Numbered from the stretch's first letter, positions 23,859 to 31,695 are shown. The stretch: DNA of 35,303 nt from Gemmatimonadota bacterium (GCA_020350425.1 CP070716.1:1143157-1178459), one strand, 5' to 3'. Translations and numbers: made by a program. The notes: generated from the sequence alone by a model not told the origin.

Positions 23859-24298
23859 GCGAATCCAGCGGCAACGCCCCGGCCGTCTCCGGCACGGCCC
23901 TCCGGGTCCGCTACGGCGAGACGGATCAGATGGGCGTGGCACACCACTCCCACTACCTCGTGTGGTGTGAGATGGCGCGCACTGATCACATGCGCCACCT
24001 CGGTGTGCGCTACCGCGATCTGGAGGACCGGGGGGTGCGTCTCCCGGTGGTGGAGGCCCAGGTACGGTATCGCGCCGGCGCGCGCTACGACGATCCCGTC
24101 GTGGTGCGCTGCTGGGTGCGCGACGTCTCCAGCCGCCGCGTGGAGTTCGGCTACGCAGTGGAACACGGCGAGACGGGCCGCCTCCTGGCAACGGCCAGGA
24201 CGGCCCTCATCGCTGTAGATTCCTCCCATGCACTCACGACCATTCCCGCCGATGTACGCCAGAAGCTCGTCATCGCCGCCGATCCGGTTCGCTTGTAG
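23855..24298 (+). CDS. Acyl-CoA thioesterase, YbgC/4-hydroxybenzoyl-CoA family
   Basis: A 147-residue hotdog-fold thioesterase. The active-site motif RVRYGETDQMGVAHHSHYLVWCEMAR contains the conserved Asp and the following G-x-x-x-H pattern of the YbgC/4HBT group. Strands PVVEAQVRYRAGARYDDPVVV and LATARTALIAVD follow the family order. Such enzymes hydrolyse acyl-CoA thioesters; in some bacteria YbgC works with the Tol-Pal envelope system, but tol genes are not in this window. The ATG at 23855 is translationally coupled to deoC. Its last 71 bases overlap the start of the following secreted protein gene in another frame. Confidence 0.88.
   Translation: MSESSGNAPAVSGTALRVRYGETDQMGVAHHSHYLVWCEMARTDHMRHLGVRYRDLEDRGVRLPVVEAQVRYRAGARYDDPVVVRCWVRDVSSRRVEFGYAVEHGETGRLLATARTALIAVDSSHALTTIPADVRQKLVIAADPVRL
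24216..24221 (+). promoter_or_regulatory. -10 box placed for a leaderless start of the HEAT-cyclophilin gene
   Basis: TAGATT ends exactly 6 bases before ATG 24228, the same spacing as the TATACT box before GTG 22840. No good -35 box is seen 15-19 bases upstream. It supports ATG 24228 rather than ATG 24252, although it lies inside the thioesterase gene. Confidence 0.4.
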
Positions 24299-26318
24299 CG
24301 TCACGTGCGCCTTCGTCCTCGCGCTCCTGCCGTCCACCGCCGGCGCGCAGGACGAGGCCGTGGTGGATGCGCTCGCGGGCGTGCTCGCGGTGGAGGATGC
24401 GCGACGGTACGAGAGTACGGTGCTGGAGCGCGCGGCGCGGCACACCGAGCCGGCCGTACGGCGCCACGCGGCGCTGGCGATGGGACGCATCGGCGACCCG
24501 CGCGCGGTTCCCAGACTGGTGGAGCTGGCGAGCGATGCGGACACCGCGGTGCAGCGGGACGCGGTGTTCGCCTTGGGACTGCTGGGCGACGTCTCGGCGC
24601 TCACCGTGCTCGTCGATCTCGTGCGCAATGCGTCCGCCGCCGAGCAGACGGCCACCCACGGCGAAGCGGTGACCGCCATCGCGAAGATCGGGGGCGATGC
24701 CGCAGTCGCGTTCATCGAGGAGCTGCTGGTTCGCGGATCGGGAGTGGTTGAGGCCGGGACCCCACCGCTCGCCGTGGTGCAGGCGCTGCGGGAGGCGTGG
24801 CGGCTGCGGGACGACGCTCCGGTACCGCTGCTGGCCCAGCTCGCCGAGTCGCAGAGCGAGCGGGTGCGGCTCGGCGCCGTGTACTCTCTCTCGCGCCTGC
24901 GCGCCATCGGCGGCGCCAGTGCGTTGCTGTCGGCCACCGAGGACGAGAGCGCCGAGATCCGCCAACTCGGCGTGCGCGTGCTCACCCGCGCCTATGCCGA
25001 CTCGGCGGGCCTGGACCCCGACGGGGTGGCGGGTCTGGTAGTGCAGCTGCTGGAGGACGGCGACCCCGGAGTGCGCGTCAACGCGCTGCGTGCGTTGGGG
25101 ACGTACGAGGACCCTCGCTACGCCGCGGCGGCCGCCGATCGCATCTCCGATCCCGACCCGAATGTACGGGTGCAGGTCCTGGCGACGCTGGGGCGGCTGG
25201 GCGGCACGCGCGCGGCAACCATCCTGGCGGACCATGCCGACGACGGCGTATTCGCGGTGCGGCGAGAGGCGCTCCTCGGCCTGGCCCGCGTCGACCGCAG
25301 CGTGGCGATCCGCAAGGCGGCGGCCTGGATCCTCAGTGAGGACGACTGGCGGCGGCGCGCCGTTGGTGCCGAGGCGCTCGGCGTCCTGGGGGGCGACACC
25401 GCGCAGGCGTGGCTGGAGGAGATGGTGGGTGACCTGGACGGCCGCGTGGCGGCGACGGCGTTCGGCGCGCTGGCGCGCCGCGACAGCGTTGCGGCCTCGC
25501 GCTTCGCCCGGGATCTGCTCGCCCATCCCGACCCCGTAGTGCGCACGCTCGCGGCAGGCGAGATCCAGCGCACCGTGCACGCCTCCGAGCTCGACATCCT
25601 GGTGCGAGCCTACGGCCGCGCGCAGGACGACCGGATTCCGGATGCGCGGATCGCGGTGGTCGAGGCCCTGGGGGCACTGGCCGCCCAGGGTCGAGGGCAG
25701 CGGATCCAGGTGGCCGATCGGCTGCTGAGTGAATTCGCCGCGTGCGATGATTACCTGGTGCGGCGTGCGGCGCAGCAGCACCTACCCGAGGTAGCACAGC
25801 AATGGGGGCCGCCGTTCCCGGCCGAGACGGGGCGAGACATCGACGACTACCGTGACATCGCGCGCCGACTGGTGCTGCCGCAGCAGCAGGGTGGGGTGGC
25901 ACCCGAGCTGATCATCGAGACCGAGCGCGGCCGGATCACCGTGTCGCTGTTCGCCGCCGACGCACCCGTCACGGTGAACACGCTGCTTGAGCTCGCGGGA
26001 CAGCATTACTTCGATGGGGGGGCCTGGCACCGGGTGGTGCCGAACTTCGTGATCCAGGACGGCGATCCACGGGGGGACGGCTGGGGCGGCCCGGGATTCG
26101 CGATTCGGGACGAGATCAACCGGCGGCGCTACGGCCGCGGTACGGTGGGCATGGCGCTCTCGGGTCCCGACACCGGGGGCAGTCAGTTCTTCATCACGCA
26201 TGCACCACAACCGCACCTCGACGGCACGTATACGGTGTTCGGACAGGTCTCGGACGGGATGGACGTGGTCGATCGCATCGTGCAGGGAGACCGCATCCGT
26301 ACGATCCGCGGGCGGTAG
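24228..26318 (+). CDS. Exported HEAT-repeat protein with C-terminal cyclophilin-type peptidyl-prolyl isomerase
   Basis: A 696-residue two-part protein. An N-terminal signal peptide (CSVTCAFVLALLPSTAGAQ) indicates export to the periplasm. Residues about 45-540 are a series of HEAT/PBS-lyase-like helical repeats, with recurrent phrases such as VRRHAALAMGRIGDPRAVPRL and VRVQVLATLGRLGGTRAA. Residues about 548-696 form a cyclophilin domain: ELIIETERGRITVSLFAADAPVTV, FDGGAWHRVVPNFVIQDGDP, GTVGMALSGPDTGGSQFFIT, LDGTYTVFGQV. The catalytic Arg lies in HRVVPNF and the QFFIT motif is intact. It probably folds or holds envelope proteins, the HEAT solenoid acting as a binding platform; that is inferred. 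The start overlaps the thioesterase gene by 71 bases; ATG 24252 is the alternative. Confidence 0.9.
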   Translation: MHSRPFPPMYARSSSSPPIRFACSVTCAFVLALLPSTAGAQDEAVVDALAGVLAVEDARRYESTVLERAARHTEPAVRRHAALAMGRIGDPRAVPRLVELASDADTAVQRDAVFALGLLGDVSALTVLVDLVRNASAAEQTATHGEAVTAIAKIGGDAAVAFIEELLVRGSGVVEAGTPPLAVVQALREAWRLRDDAPVPLLAQLAESQSERVRLGAVYSLSRLRAIGGASALLSATEDESAEIRQLGVRVLTRAYADSAGLDPDGVAGLVVQLLEDGDPGVRVNALRALGTYEDPRYAAAAADRISDPDPNVRVQVLATLGRLGGTRAATILADHADDGVFAVRREALLGLARVDRSVAIRKAAAWILSEDDWRRRAVGAEALGVLGGDTAQAWLEEMVGDLDGRVAATAFGALARRDSVAASRFARDLLAHPDPVVRTLAAGEIQRTVHASELDILVRAYGRAQDDRIPDARIAVVEALGALAAQGRGQRIQVADRLLSEFAACDDYLVRRAAQQHLPEVAQQWGPPFPAETGRDIDDYRDIARRLVLPQQQGGVAPELIIETERGRITVSLFAADAPVTVNTLLELAGQHYFDGGAWHRVVPNFVIQDGDPRGDGWGGPGFAIRDEINRRRYGRGTVGMALSGPDTGGSQFFITHAPQPHLDGTYTVFGQVSDGMDVVDRIVQGDRIRTIRGR

Positions 26319-26409
26319 CTATTTCGGACCCGAGCGAGACGAGAGATATTGGTGCCGCCCGCGGGGCAGGGGGCAGCAGACGACAACCTCAAGACGGATT
26401 TAACTGCTG

Positions 26410-27117
26410 ATGTGGCAACGGGTTGCGCTTAGTAGAGGGGTCTATTACTACTTGTTCGTGCTCGGTCTCGTCGCGAGCGGGTGCGCGGGCCGGCCCGGTC
26501 CCATCGTGCCGGAGCAACTGCCCGAGCTGCCGCACAGCGAGGCACGCGCTTGGGTGGATGGGTATGTCCCGGAACACCCCGTGCTGTACAACCTGCGCTG
26601 GCGCCACGAGACCCAGAAGGGCGGCGCGAGCGGGCGCGCCACGGTGCGGTTCGTGCCCCCCGACTCGATTCGGTTCGACTACCGGGGGCCGTTTGGCCGA
26701 TCGGGCGCGGCGGTGCTCGTGGGAGACAGCGTGCTCTGGTCGGAGCCGCAAGAGGACGCGGAGGGGTTCGTCGGGGTCGCGCCGCTGTTCTGGGCGGCCC
26801 TCGGGCTGCCGCGTGTCGCGGCGGCAACGGCGGTCGTATCGGGACGTCGGGATGGCCGGGTGCAGCTGTGGCGATACAGCAGCGCCTCCGACACGTTGAC
26901 GTATCGAGCCGTGGCGGGCGAGCACGCAACGCTCGACGCGGAATTGCGCCGGAACGGCAATCGCGTGGGGCTGGCGGAGGTGACATTTGCGGATTCCACC
27001 GGGCTGGCGGACCACGCGCTCATGCGGTTCCCGCAGGATGCCACGGTTTTCACATTCACGGTGCGCACTATTGAGCCGCTTACATCGGTGGACCCAGGCA
27101 TTTGGCGGCAGCCGTAG
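26410..27117 (+). CDS. Envelope lipoprotein, LolB/DUF4292-like
   Basis: A 235-residue lipoprotein: the signal peptide YYYLFVLGLVASGC ends in a lipobox with the acylated Cys near residue 25. The mature part has the beta-rich pattern of LolB/DUF4292-type proteins, which bind lipid chains in a half-barrel (LYNLRWRHETQKGGASGRATVRFVP read as strand, then DSIRFDYRGPFGRSGAAVLVGDSVLW). In many Gemmatimonadota-like genomes such proteins precede LptE-like genes. Probable site is the periplasmic face of the inner or outer membrane, helping lipoprotein or LPS traffic; I infer this from fold pattern and neighbours. The ATG at 26410 has no clear ribosome binding site. The 91-base gap before it contains no gene. 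Confidence 0.6.
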   Translation: MWQRVALSRGVYYYLFVLGLVASGCAGRPGPIVPEQLPELPHSEARAWVDGYVPEHPVLYNLRWRHETQKGGASGRATVRFVPPDSIRFDYRGPFGRSGAAVLVGDSVLWSEPQEDAEGFVGVAPLFWAALGLPRVAAATAVVSGRRDGRVQLWRYSSASDTLTYRAVAGEHATLDAELRRNGNRVGLAEVTFADSTGLADHALMRFPQDATVFTFTVRTIEPLTSVDPGIWRQP

Positions 27118-27604
27118 CGTCGCGCTGCTGGTCCTCAGCGCGAGCTGGAGCCTCCCTGGCTGCTACGGGTTCGCCGGCGGCGGATTGCCCACCCACATCA
27201 AGACCGTGGCGATTCTCCCGTTCGACAATCAGACCGCCGAACCCGCGCTCACGGAGGAAGTCTCGCAGGCGGTGCAGACGGCCATGGAGGGCCGACTCGG
27301 ATTGCGGATCGCCTCGGAGGCTACAGCCGACGCCGTGGTCCGCGGCACCATCACGCGTTATGAACCCGACCTGCTGCTGGCGCACCAGGCGGACGCCGAG
27401 GGAGTCGTGCAGGTCACGCGCCGGCGGGTACAGCTCACCCTGAACGTCGAGATCTACGACCAGCAGGAGGGGAAGACGCTGTGGCAGCGGGGCGGGTTGG
27501 TGGTGGACGGAGAATACACCCCTCCGCTGGAGATCAACGGGAGGCAGCTCGCGCTCGAGAAGCTCGTGAACGACATCGTGGACGGGGCACAGTCCCAATG
27601 GTAG
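27071..27604 (+). CDS. LptE-like LPS-assembly lipoprotein
   Basis: A protein of about 177 residues with a lipoprotein signal (SVALLVLSASWSLPGC; Cys at about residue 32) and a mature part that fits the LptE/LPS-assembly lipoprotein family (PF04390): THIKTVAILPFDNQTAEPALTEE, then VRGTITRYE, VTRRRVQLTLNVEIYDQQEGK, LWQ and VDGEY. In LptDE, LptE plugs LptD and helps place LPS in the outer leaflet. The frame has no ATG near the signal sequence: TTG 27071 gives a compact signal peptide and overlaps the previous gene by 47 bases, and ATG 27038 would give a longer one. The start is therefore uncertain. The stop overlaps the next gene by 7 bases. Confidence 0.75.
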   Translation: MSRLHRWTQAFGGSRSVALLVLSASWSLPGCYGFAGGGLPTHIKTVAILPFDNQTAEPALTEEVSQAVQTAMEGRLGLRIASEATADAVVRGTITRYEPDLLLAHQADAEGVVQVTRRRVQLTLNVEIYDQQEGKTLWQRGGLVVDGEYTPPLEINGRQLALEKLVNDIVDGAQSQW

Positions 27605-27978
27605 CCGATCGCCGAGCGCCGTGGCGTAACACCCGTGGCGCGACCAGGCTCGGATGCCTGTTCACCCTGCTCCTGTTTGTCACCGGGCTCTACTACGGAG
27701 TGAATATCGGAGGGGTGTACTTGCGGTACTACAGGCTCATGGACGAGATGCGCACGCAGGCACGGGTGGCACCGAGCATCGACGACGACACCATTCGCCG
27801 GCGCCTCCTCCGCAAGATCGAGCAACTCGACCTCCCCCCCGAGGCCCGGGCGGTCACGGTGCAGCGCACCCAGCGGCCCCGCGAGATCCAGATCGCCACC
27901 ACCTACCGGGACACCCTGGTCCTGCCGTTCTACAAGTACGTCGTTACCCTCACGCCTGAAGCCAGGCAACCACTCTGA
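27598..27978 (+). CDS. Small single-pass membrane protein of unknown function
   Basis: A 126-residue protein starting at ATG 27598 inside the end of the LptE-like gene. After a basic N terminus there is one membrane helix (about residues 20-42, LGCLFTLLLFVTGLYYGVNIGG), then a short extracytoplasmic domain of alpha and beta character (YYRLMDEMRTQARVAPSID, IEQLDLPPEARAVTVQR, LVLPFYKYVVTLTPEA). The plan resembles DUF4845-type proteins but I cannot assign a family with confidence. It is linked by overlap to the two envelope lipoproteins, so an envelope role is likely. Confidence 0.65.
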   Translation: MVADRRAPWRNTRGATRLGCLFTLLLFVTGLYYGVNIGGVYLRYYRLMDEMRTQARVAPSIDDDTIRRRLLRKIEQLDLPPEARAVTVQRTQRPREIQIATTYRDTLVLPFYKYVVTLTPEARQPL

Positions 27979-27997
27979 CGCCCAAGCCGATAACCGA

Positions 27998-29386
27998 ATG
28001 ACCACCATAAAGCGCATCGCCGCAGCCAGCTTCGTACTCGTGCTCGCTGCTCCGACCCCCGTCCGGGCCATGTCCCTGCTGCAGCACGGCGAGGACGGGG
28101 GATCGATCCTCGTGCGGCTCTTCCTCGTGCTCGGAGCCATGCTCGTCGCCGGCAAGTTCTTCGGCGAGCTGTTCGAGCGCCTGGGCCAGCCCGCTGTGCT
28201 GGGCGAGCTCGTCGCCGGCATTCTCCTGGGGGCCAGCGCCCTGCACATCATCCCGGTCTCCCCGGAAGACCCGCTGACGGAGATCGTCTCGATCCTCGCG
28301 GAGATCGGGGTCGTCGTGCTGCTGTTCGAGATCGGGCTGGAGACCGACCTCAAGCAGATGTTCCGCGTCGGCCCCGGTGCCGCAGCGGTGGCCGCCGTGG
28401 GAGTGGTTCTCCCGATGGTCGGAGGCTTCCTCTTCTGGATCTCTCCCTTCGTGAAGCCCGAGTTCAGCCTGGTCTCGATCACGACGACGGGGATCTTCCT
28501 GGGGGCAACGCTCACCGCCACTTCGGTCGGCATCACGGCACGCGTGCTCAACGACTTGAGAGTGATGCACTCCGTGGAGGCGCGAGTGATCATCGGCGCG
28601 GCCGTGGTGGACGACATCCTCGGGATCATGCTGCTCGGCGTCGTCTCGTCGCTCGTGGCCGGCGAGGCGGTCTCGGTGCTCGGCGTGGGCCGCTCAGTGG
28701 CCCTCGCGCTCGGGTTCCTGGTGATCGCCGTGGGGACCGGTCTCGCCCTGGCACCCCGCATCTTCGGCCTGCTCGATCGGATGCGCGTGCGCGGGATCCT
28801 GCTCGTGTCGGCGTTCGCCTTCGTCCTGTTCATCGCGGCGCTCGCCGACATGGCCGGATCTGCCATGATCATCGGGGCGTTTGCGGCGGGCATTATCCTG
28901 TCGGGCACGAACCAGTTCGACACGATTCACAACCGGATCAAGCCGGTGGCCGACATCTTCACGCCGATCTTCTTCCTGAGCATCGGGGCCAAGTTCGATT
29001 TGCGGCTGTTCAATCCGTTCGTGGAGGGGAACCTCCCCATCCTGGCCCTGGGCGGTGTGATTCTCGTGATCGCGATCATCGGCAAGGTGGCGGCGGGCTG
29101 GGCGGTCCCCTGGCAGAAGTTCAACCGGCCCGCCGTAGGGGTTGGGATGATCCCGCGGGGAGAGGTCGGACTGATCTTCGCCAACATCGGACTGACGGCC
29201 GGCGTGCTCACGGGTGAACTGTTCGGCGCCATCATCATCATGGTGATGGGCACGACCTTCATGGCACCCCCGCTCCTCAAGGTGATGTTCAATCGGGGTG
29301 GGGTCACCTCGGCAGCGGACGCCCTGGCGGAGCCGCTGCCACCGAAGGAGTCGACGGCCGCGGCCCCGGCCACGGTCGAGGAATAG
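27998..29386 (+). CDS. Kef-type cation/proton antiporter (CPA2 family)
   Basis: A 462-residue integral membrane protein with a cleavable-looking N-terminal signal (ASFVLVLAAPTPVRA) and about 12 further hydrophobic helices of the Na+/H+ exchanger fold. Recognisable CPA2 features are LGQPAVLGELVAGILLGAS, EIGVVVLLFEIGLETDLKQM, the helix with VVDDILGIMLLGVV carrying the two ion-binding Asp residues, and IPRGEVGLIFANIG near the C terminus. It exchanges K+ or Na+ for protons across the inner membrane. The TrkA-N (RCK) cytosolic domain of KefB/KefC is absent: the protein ends with a short Pro/Ala-rich tail. The ATG at 27998 follows the preceding gene by 19 bases. Confidence 0.92.
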   Translation: MTTIKRIAAASFVLVLAAPTPVRAMSLLQHGEDGGSILVRLFLVLGAMLVAGKFFGELFERLGQPAVLGELVAGILLGASALHIIPVSPEDPLTEIVSILAEIGVVVLLFEIGLETDLKQMFRVGPGAAAVAAVGVVLPMVGGFLFWISPFVKPEFSLVSITTTGIFLGATLTATSVGITARVLNDLRVMHSVEARVIIGAAVVDDILGIMLLGVVSSLVAGEAVSVLGVGRSVALALGFLVIAVGTGLALAPRIFGLLDRMRVRGILLVSAFAFVLFIAALADMAGSAMIIGAFAAGIILSGTNQFDTIHNRIKPVADIFTPIFFLSIGAKFDLRLFNPFVEGNLPILALGGVILVIAIIGKVAAGWAVPWQKFNRPAVGVGMIPRGEVGLIFANIGLTAGVLTGELFGAIIIMVMGTTFMAPPLLKVMFNRGGVTSAADALAEPLPPKESTAAAPATVEE

Positions 29387-29389
29387 GAC

Positions 29390-30097
29390 GTGGCACGCCC
29401 CGACGGCCGTGGAGCCGACGAGCTGCGCGAGTTGAGCCTGACGCGGGGGGCGAGCCCGTACGCCGAAGGCTCCTGCCTCGCCCGCTTCGGCGGTACGCTC
29501 GTTCTCTGCACGGCCTCGGTGCAGGACGGCGTGCCAGGCTGGCGGCGGGGCAGCGGCCTCGGGTGGGTCACGGCCGAGTACGCCATGTTGCCACGGGCCA
29601 CCACCGAGCGCTCGACGCGGGAGCGTCGCGGGGCGGGGGGCCGCACCTCCGAGATCCAGCGACTCATCGGACGGAGCCTCCGGGCAGCCCTGGCGACCTT
29701 CGCCTTCGGCGAGCGCACCATCACCCTCGACTGCGACGTGCTCCAGGCGGACGGCGGCACCCGCACGGCCGCCATCACCGGCGGCGCCGTTGCCCTCGCC
29801 GAGGCGTGCGGATGGCTCGCCGCGCACACCGAAGCGCAGAATCCCTTCGGCCGGCTGGTCGCCGCGGTCTCGGTCGGGGTGGTCGCCGGCGAGCCGCGTC
29901 TCGATCTGTCCTACGCCGAAGACAGCGCCGCGGACGTCGATGCCAACGTCGTCGTGGCCGAGCCCGATCGGTACGTCGAGGTACAGGGCGCATCGGAGGG
30001 CGAGCCGTTCGACCGCGCCATGCTCGACCGCATGCTCGACCTGGCCCAGGGGGGCGTCACCGCGCTCTTCGCGGCGCAGCGCGCCGCCCTCAGATGA
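29390..30097 (+). CDS. rph: Ribonuclease PH
   Basis: A 235-residue RNase PH, the phosphorolytic 3'-5' exoribonuclease that trims tRNA and other RNA 3' ends. The N terminus [29 protein letters not shown] (shown in part) has the family pattern, and the RNA/phosphate site motif [18 protein letters not shown] is intact, as are [22 protein letters not shown] and [19 protein letters not shown]. Start is GTG 29390, 3 bases after the antiporter stop. The stop overlaps rdgB (ATGA). The rph-rdgB pairing is widespread. Trimming tRNA tails to allow CCA addition is relevant here because two of the three tRNAs in the window lack an encoded CCA. Confidence 0.95.
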   Translation: MARPDGRGADELRELSLTRGASPYAEGSCLARFGGTLVLCTASVQDGVPGWRRGSGLGWVTAEYAMLPRATTERSTRERRGAGGRTSEIQRLIGRSLRAALATFAFGERTITLDCDVLQADGGTRTAAITGGAVALAEACGWLAAHTEAQNPFGRLVAAVSVGVVAGEPRLDLSYAEDSAADVDANVVVAEPDRYVEVQGASEGEPFDRAMLDRMLDLAQGGVTALFAAQRAALR

Positions 30098-30726
30098 CGG
30101 CTGTCACGCACCTCTTCGTCGCCACGCGCAACACGGGCAAGCAGCGGGAGATCCGCGGGATCCTGGCGGCGCTCCCCTACGAGCTGCGCTTCCTCGACGC
30201 CGCCAACATCCCGGAGCGCCCCGAAGAGGACCTCCTCGAGCACGCTGACTCGTTCGAGGGCAACGCGCGCCGCAAGGTGGAGTACTTCGCGCGGTTGAGC
30301 GGGCTCCCCACGATGGCGGAGGACTCCGGCATCGAGGTGTTCGCGCTGGGCGGCTTGCCTGGAGTCCGGTCGCGCCGCTTCGCGCTGCACGACGGGCCGG
30401 CGGCGGAGCAGGACGCCGCCAACAACGCCGAGCTGCTGCGGCGCCTCCAGGGGCTCGCCCAGGAGAAGCGCCGCGCCCGCTACCGCTGCGTGGTGGCCTT
30501 CGTGCCGCGGCCCGATGCGGCGGCGGTCACCTTCGAGGGCACGTGCACCGGCTCCATCCTGGCGGAGCCGAAGGGGACCGGCGGGTTCGGCTACGATCCC
30601 CTGTTCTTCTCGGATGATCTCAACCAGAGCTTCGGCGAGGCGACCGCCGAGGACAAGGCCGCCGTGAGCCATCGGGGAAGGGCGATCAGGGCCTTCGCCG
30701 AGTGGCTGCGTGCGAACCCCATCTGA
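30094..30726 (+). CDS. rdgB: XTP/dITP diphosphatase (RdgB/HAM1)
   Basis: A 210-residue house-cleaning pyrophosphatase that removes non-canonical purine nucleotides such as dITP and XTP. The family motifs are all there: [14 protein letters not shown] at the N terminus, [29 protein letters not shown] with the metal-binding acidic residues, [22 protein letters not shown] and the C-terminal [11 protein letters not shown]. The usual SARYAG is SRRFAL here, a mild change. The ATG at 30094 is translationally coupled to rph. Length is close to that of the E. coli enzyme. Confidence 0.95.
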   Translation: MTAVTHLFVATRNTGKQREIRGILAALPYELRFLDAANIPERPEEDLLEHADSFEGNARRKVEYFARLSGLPTMAEDSGIEVFALGGLPGVRSRRFALHDGPAAEQDAANNAELLRRLQGLAQEKRRARYRCVVAFVPRPDAAAVTFEGTCTGSILAEPKGTGGFGYDPLFFSDDLNQSFGEATAEDKAAVSHRGRAIRAFAEWLRANPI

Positions 30727-30734
30727 CGGTCGGG

Positions 30735-30759
30735 CGCCGCCTTGCGGAAACGGGCGGCG
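30735..30759 (+). other. Hairpin after rdgB
   Basis: CGCCGCC (30735-30741) and GGCGGCG (30753-30759) form a 7-bp stem with an 11-base loop 8 bases after the rdgB stop. No T tract follows, so it is at most a weak terminator or a mRNA 3' end element. Confidence 0.35.
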
Positions 30760-30797
30760 GTATCCAACGTGGTGACAACCAGTCCACGGGAGGCTCA

Positions 30798-31070
30798 ATG
30801 CGAACGCGGGAGATCCAGCGGATCCTGCGGGACGCCACCCCGACCCTGCGCGACGTTGCCAAGATGGCTGGGGTCTCGTATTCGGCCATGCGGAGCTACC
30901 GGGCCGGCACGCGCAAGGTGACGGCCGCGCTGCTCGAGGCTCTCGGTACGGCCCTCATCCATCAGGCAGCGATCCTGGCCCGGCACGGACGCAGCCTGCG
31001 TGACGAAGCCAGCAAGATCTTGAAGCGCGAGTACGATCAACAGTTGAGGGATCTGCGACTGGGACGCTGA
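30798..31070 (+). CDS. Small helix-turn-helix protein
   Basis: A 90-residue protein with an N-terminal helix-turn-helix of roughly residues 15-50. TLRDVAKMAGVSYSAMRSYRAG has the A-x-x-x-G-V-S pattern of LacI-type and Cro/XRE recognition helices. The C-terminal half is helical and charged (LRDEASKILKREYDQQLRDL). There is no ligand domain, so it may be a small stand-alone regulator or a translation-linked binding protein. The ATG at 30798 has a strong GGGAGG ribosome binding site at 30788-30793. It lies between rdgB and tRNA-Pro as a single gene. No target operator was recognised. Confidence 0.7.
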   Translation: MRTREIQRILRDATPTLRDVAKMAGVSYSAMRSYRAGTRKVTAALLEALGTALIHQAAILARHGRSLRDEASKILKREYDQQLRDLRLGR

Positions 31071-31117
31071 CCCGCTTCCGGAGTCACCCGGTATTAACTT
31101 GCGAGGCACATCGTCCA

Positions 31118-31191
31118 CGGGGCGTGGCGCAGCTCGGTAGCGCGCCTGCTTTGGGAGCAGGAGGTCCCGGGTTCAAATCCCGGCGCCCCGA
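31118..31191 (+). tRNA. tRNA-Pro (anticodon TGG)
   Basis: A 74-base cloverleaf: acceptor CGGGGCG pairs with CGCCCCG, the anticodon stem CCTGC/GCAGG holds the loop TTTGGGA with TGG at 31152-31154, and the T arm is CCGGG-TTCAAAT-CCCGG. The discriminator A at 31191 is followed by CTA, so CCA is not encoded. TGG reads CCN proline codons. Confidence 0.97.
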
Positions 31192-31269
31192 CTACCGCAC
31201 GACGACGCCCCCGGGGGTACTCAACCCCTCCGTCCGCCGCCCTCCCGCTCGCCAACCGCGCCACGTTCA

Positions 31270-31297
31270 TGGACTCTGCACGGAGCCCCGGTATATT
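31270..31297 (+). promoter_or_regulatory. Promoter of the 31327 gene
   Basis: TGGACT (31270-31275, 4/6) and TATATT (31292-31297, 5/6) are separated by 16 bases, giving a start near 31304 and a leader of about 23 bases before ATG 31327. The rest of 31192-31269 shows nothing recognisable. Confidence 0.5.
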
Positions 31298-31326
31298 CAG
31301 GCAGGAGCGACACGCGGGCGGAAACC

Positions 31327-31644
31327 ATGGAGAATCTCTTCGGGTCGCTGGTGGCAGGAGTCGTGGGCGGTGTGGTGGTGCTGCTGTTCCAGGGCGTCTA
31401 CCGCAAGGTGCAGGCGGCCGGCGGGCCCCGGTCGATCGCCTCCCGCGCGCGGGAGCAGGTCGCGAAGCGGCGCTTCATCATCAAGCTCACGCAGGAGCAG
31501 CAGGAGGAGCTGAAGATCGCCACCGGCATCGAGGCGGAGACACTGGAGTACTCCGAGAGCGAGCTGGAGACCAGAAAGGCCCCCAAGCTGGAGCGGCACA
31601 AGCATCTTCACGGCCTGTGGGTGGCCCTGGGGCTGGACGACTAG
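31327..31644 (+). CDS. Small membrane-anchored protein of unknown function
   Basis: A 105-residue protein. The N terminus is a single hydrophobic helix (about residues 5-24, LFGSLVAGVVGGVVVLLF), and the remainder is a charged helical cytoplasmic or periplasmic segment (AREQVAKRRFIIKLTQEQQEELKIATGIEAETLEY in outline). No family is recognised. It has its own promoter, TATATT-type, and a following terminator hairpin, so it looks like a monocistronic, possibly well expressed gene between two tRNAs. The Gly-Val-rich helix with small residues could support self-association in the membrane. Confidence 0.65.
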   Translation: MENLFGSLVAGVVGGVVVLLFQGVYRKVQAAGGPRSIASRAREQVAKRRFIIKLTQEQQEELKIATGIEAETLEYSESELETRKAPKLERHKHLHGLWVALGLDD

Positions 31645-31668
31645 CAGGGCACCGACCCTGAGACTGCG

Positions 31669-31695
31669 AGCGCCCGGCCCCATGCCGGGCGCTTT
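31669..31695 (+). terminator. Intrinsic terminator after the 31327 gene
   Basis: GCGCCCGGC (31670-31678) pairs perfectly with GCCGGGCGC (31684-31692), with an additional A-T pair at the base and a 5-base loop, followed by TTT. A strong stem with a short U tract. Confidence 0.75.

Noticed and set aside
22913..24985. A 690-residue minus-strand open frame over deoC and the thioesterase
   Set aside because: Ser/Thr/Ala/Arg-rich shadow with no motif; the opposite strand holds two clear enzymes.
31067..31097. CTGACC and TATTAA as a tRNA-Pro promoter
   Set aside because: The 19-base spacer and poor -35 match make it too weak to list as a feature, though some promoter must lie here.
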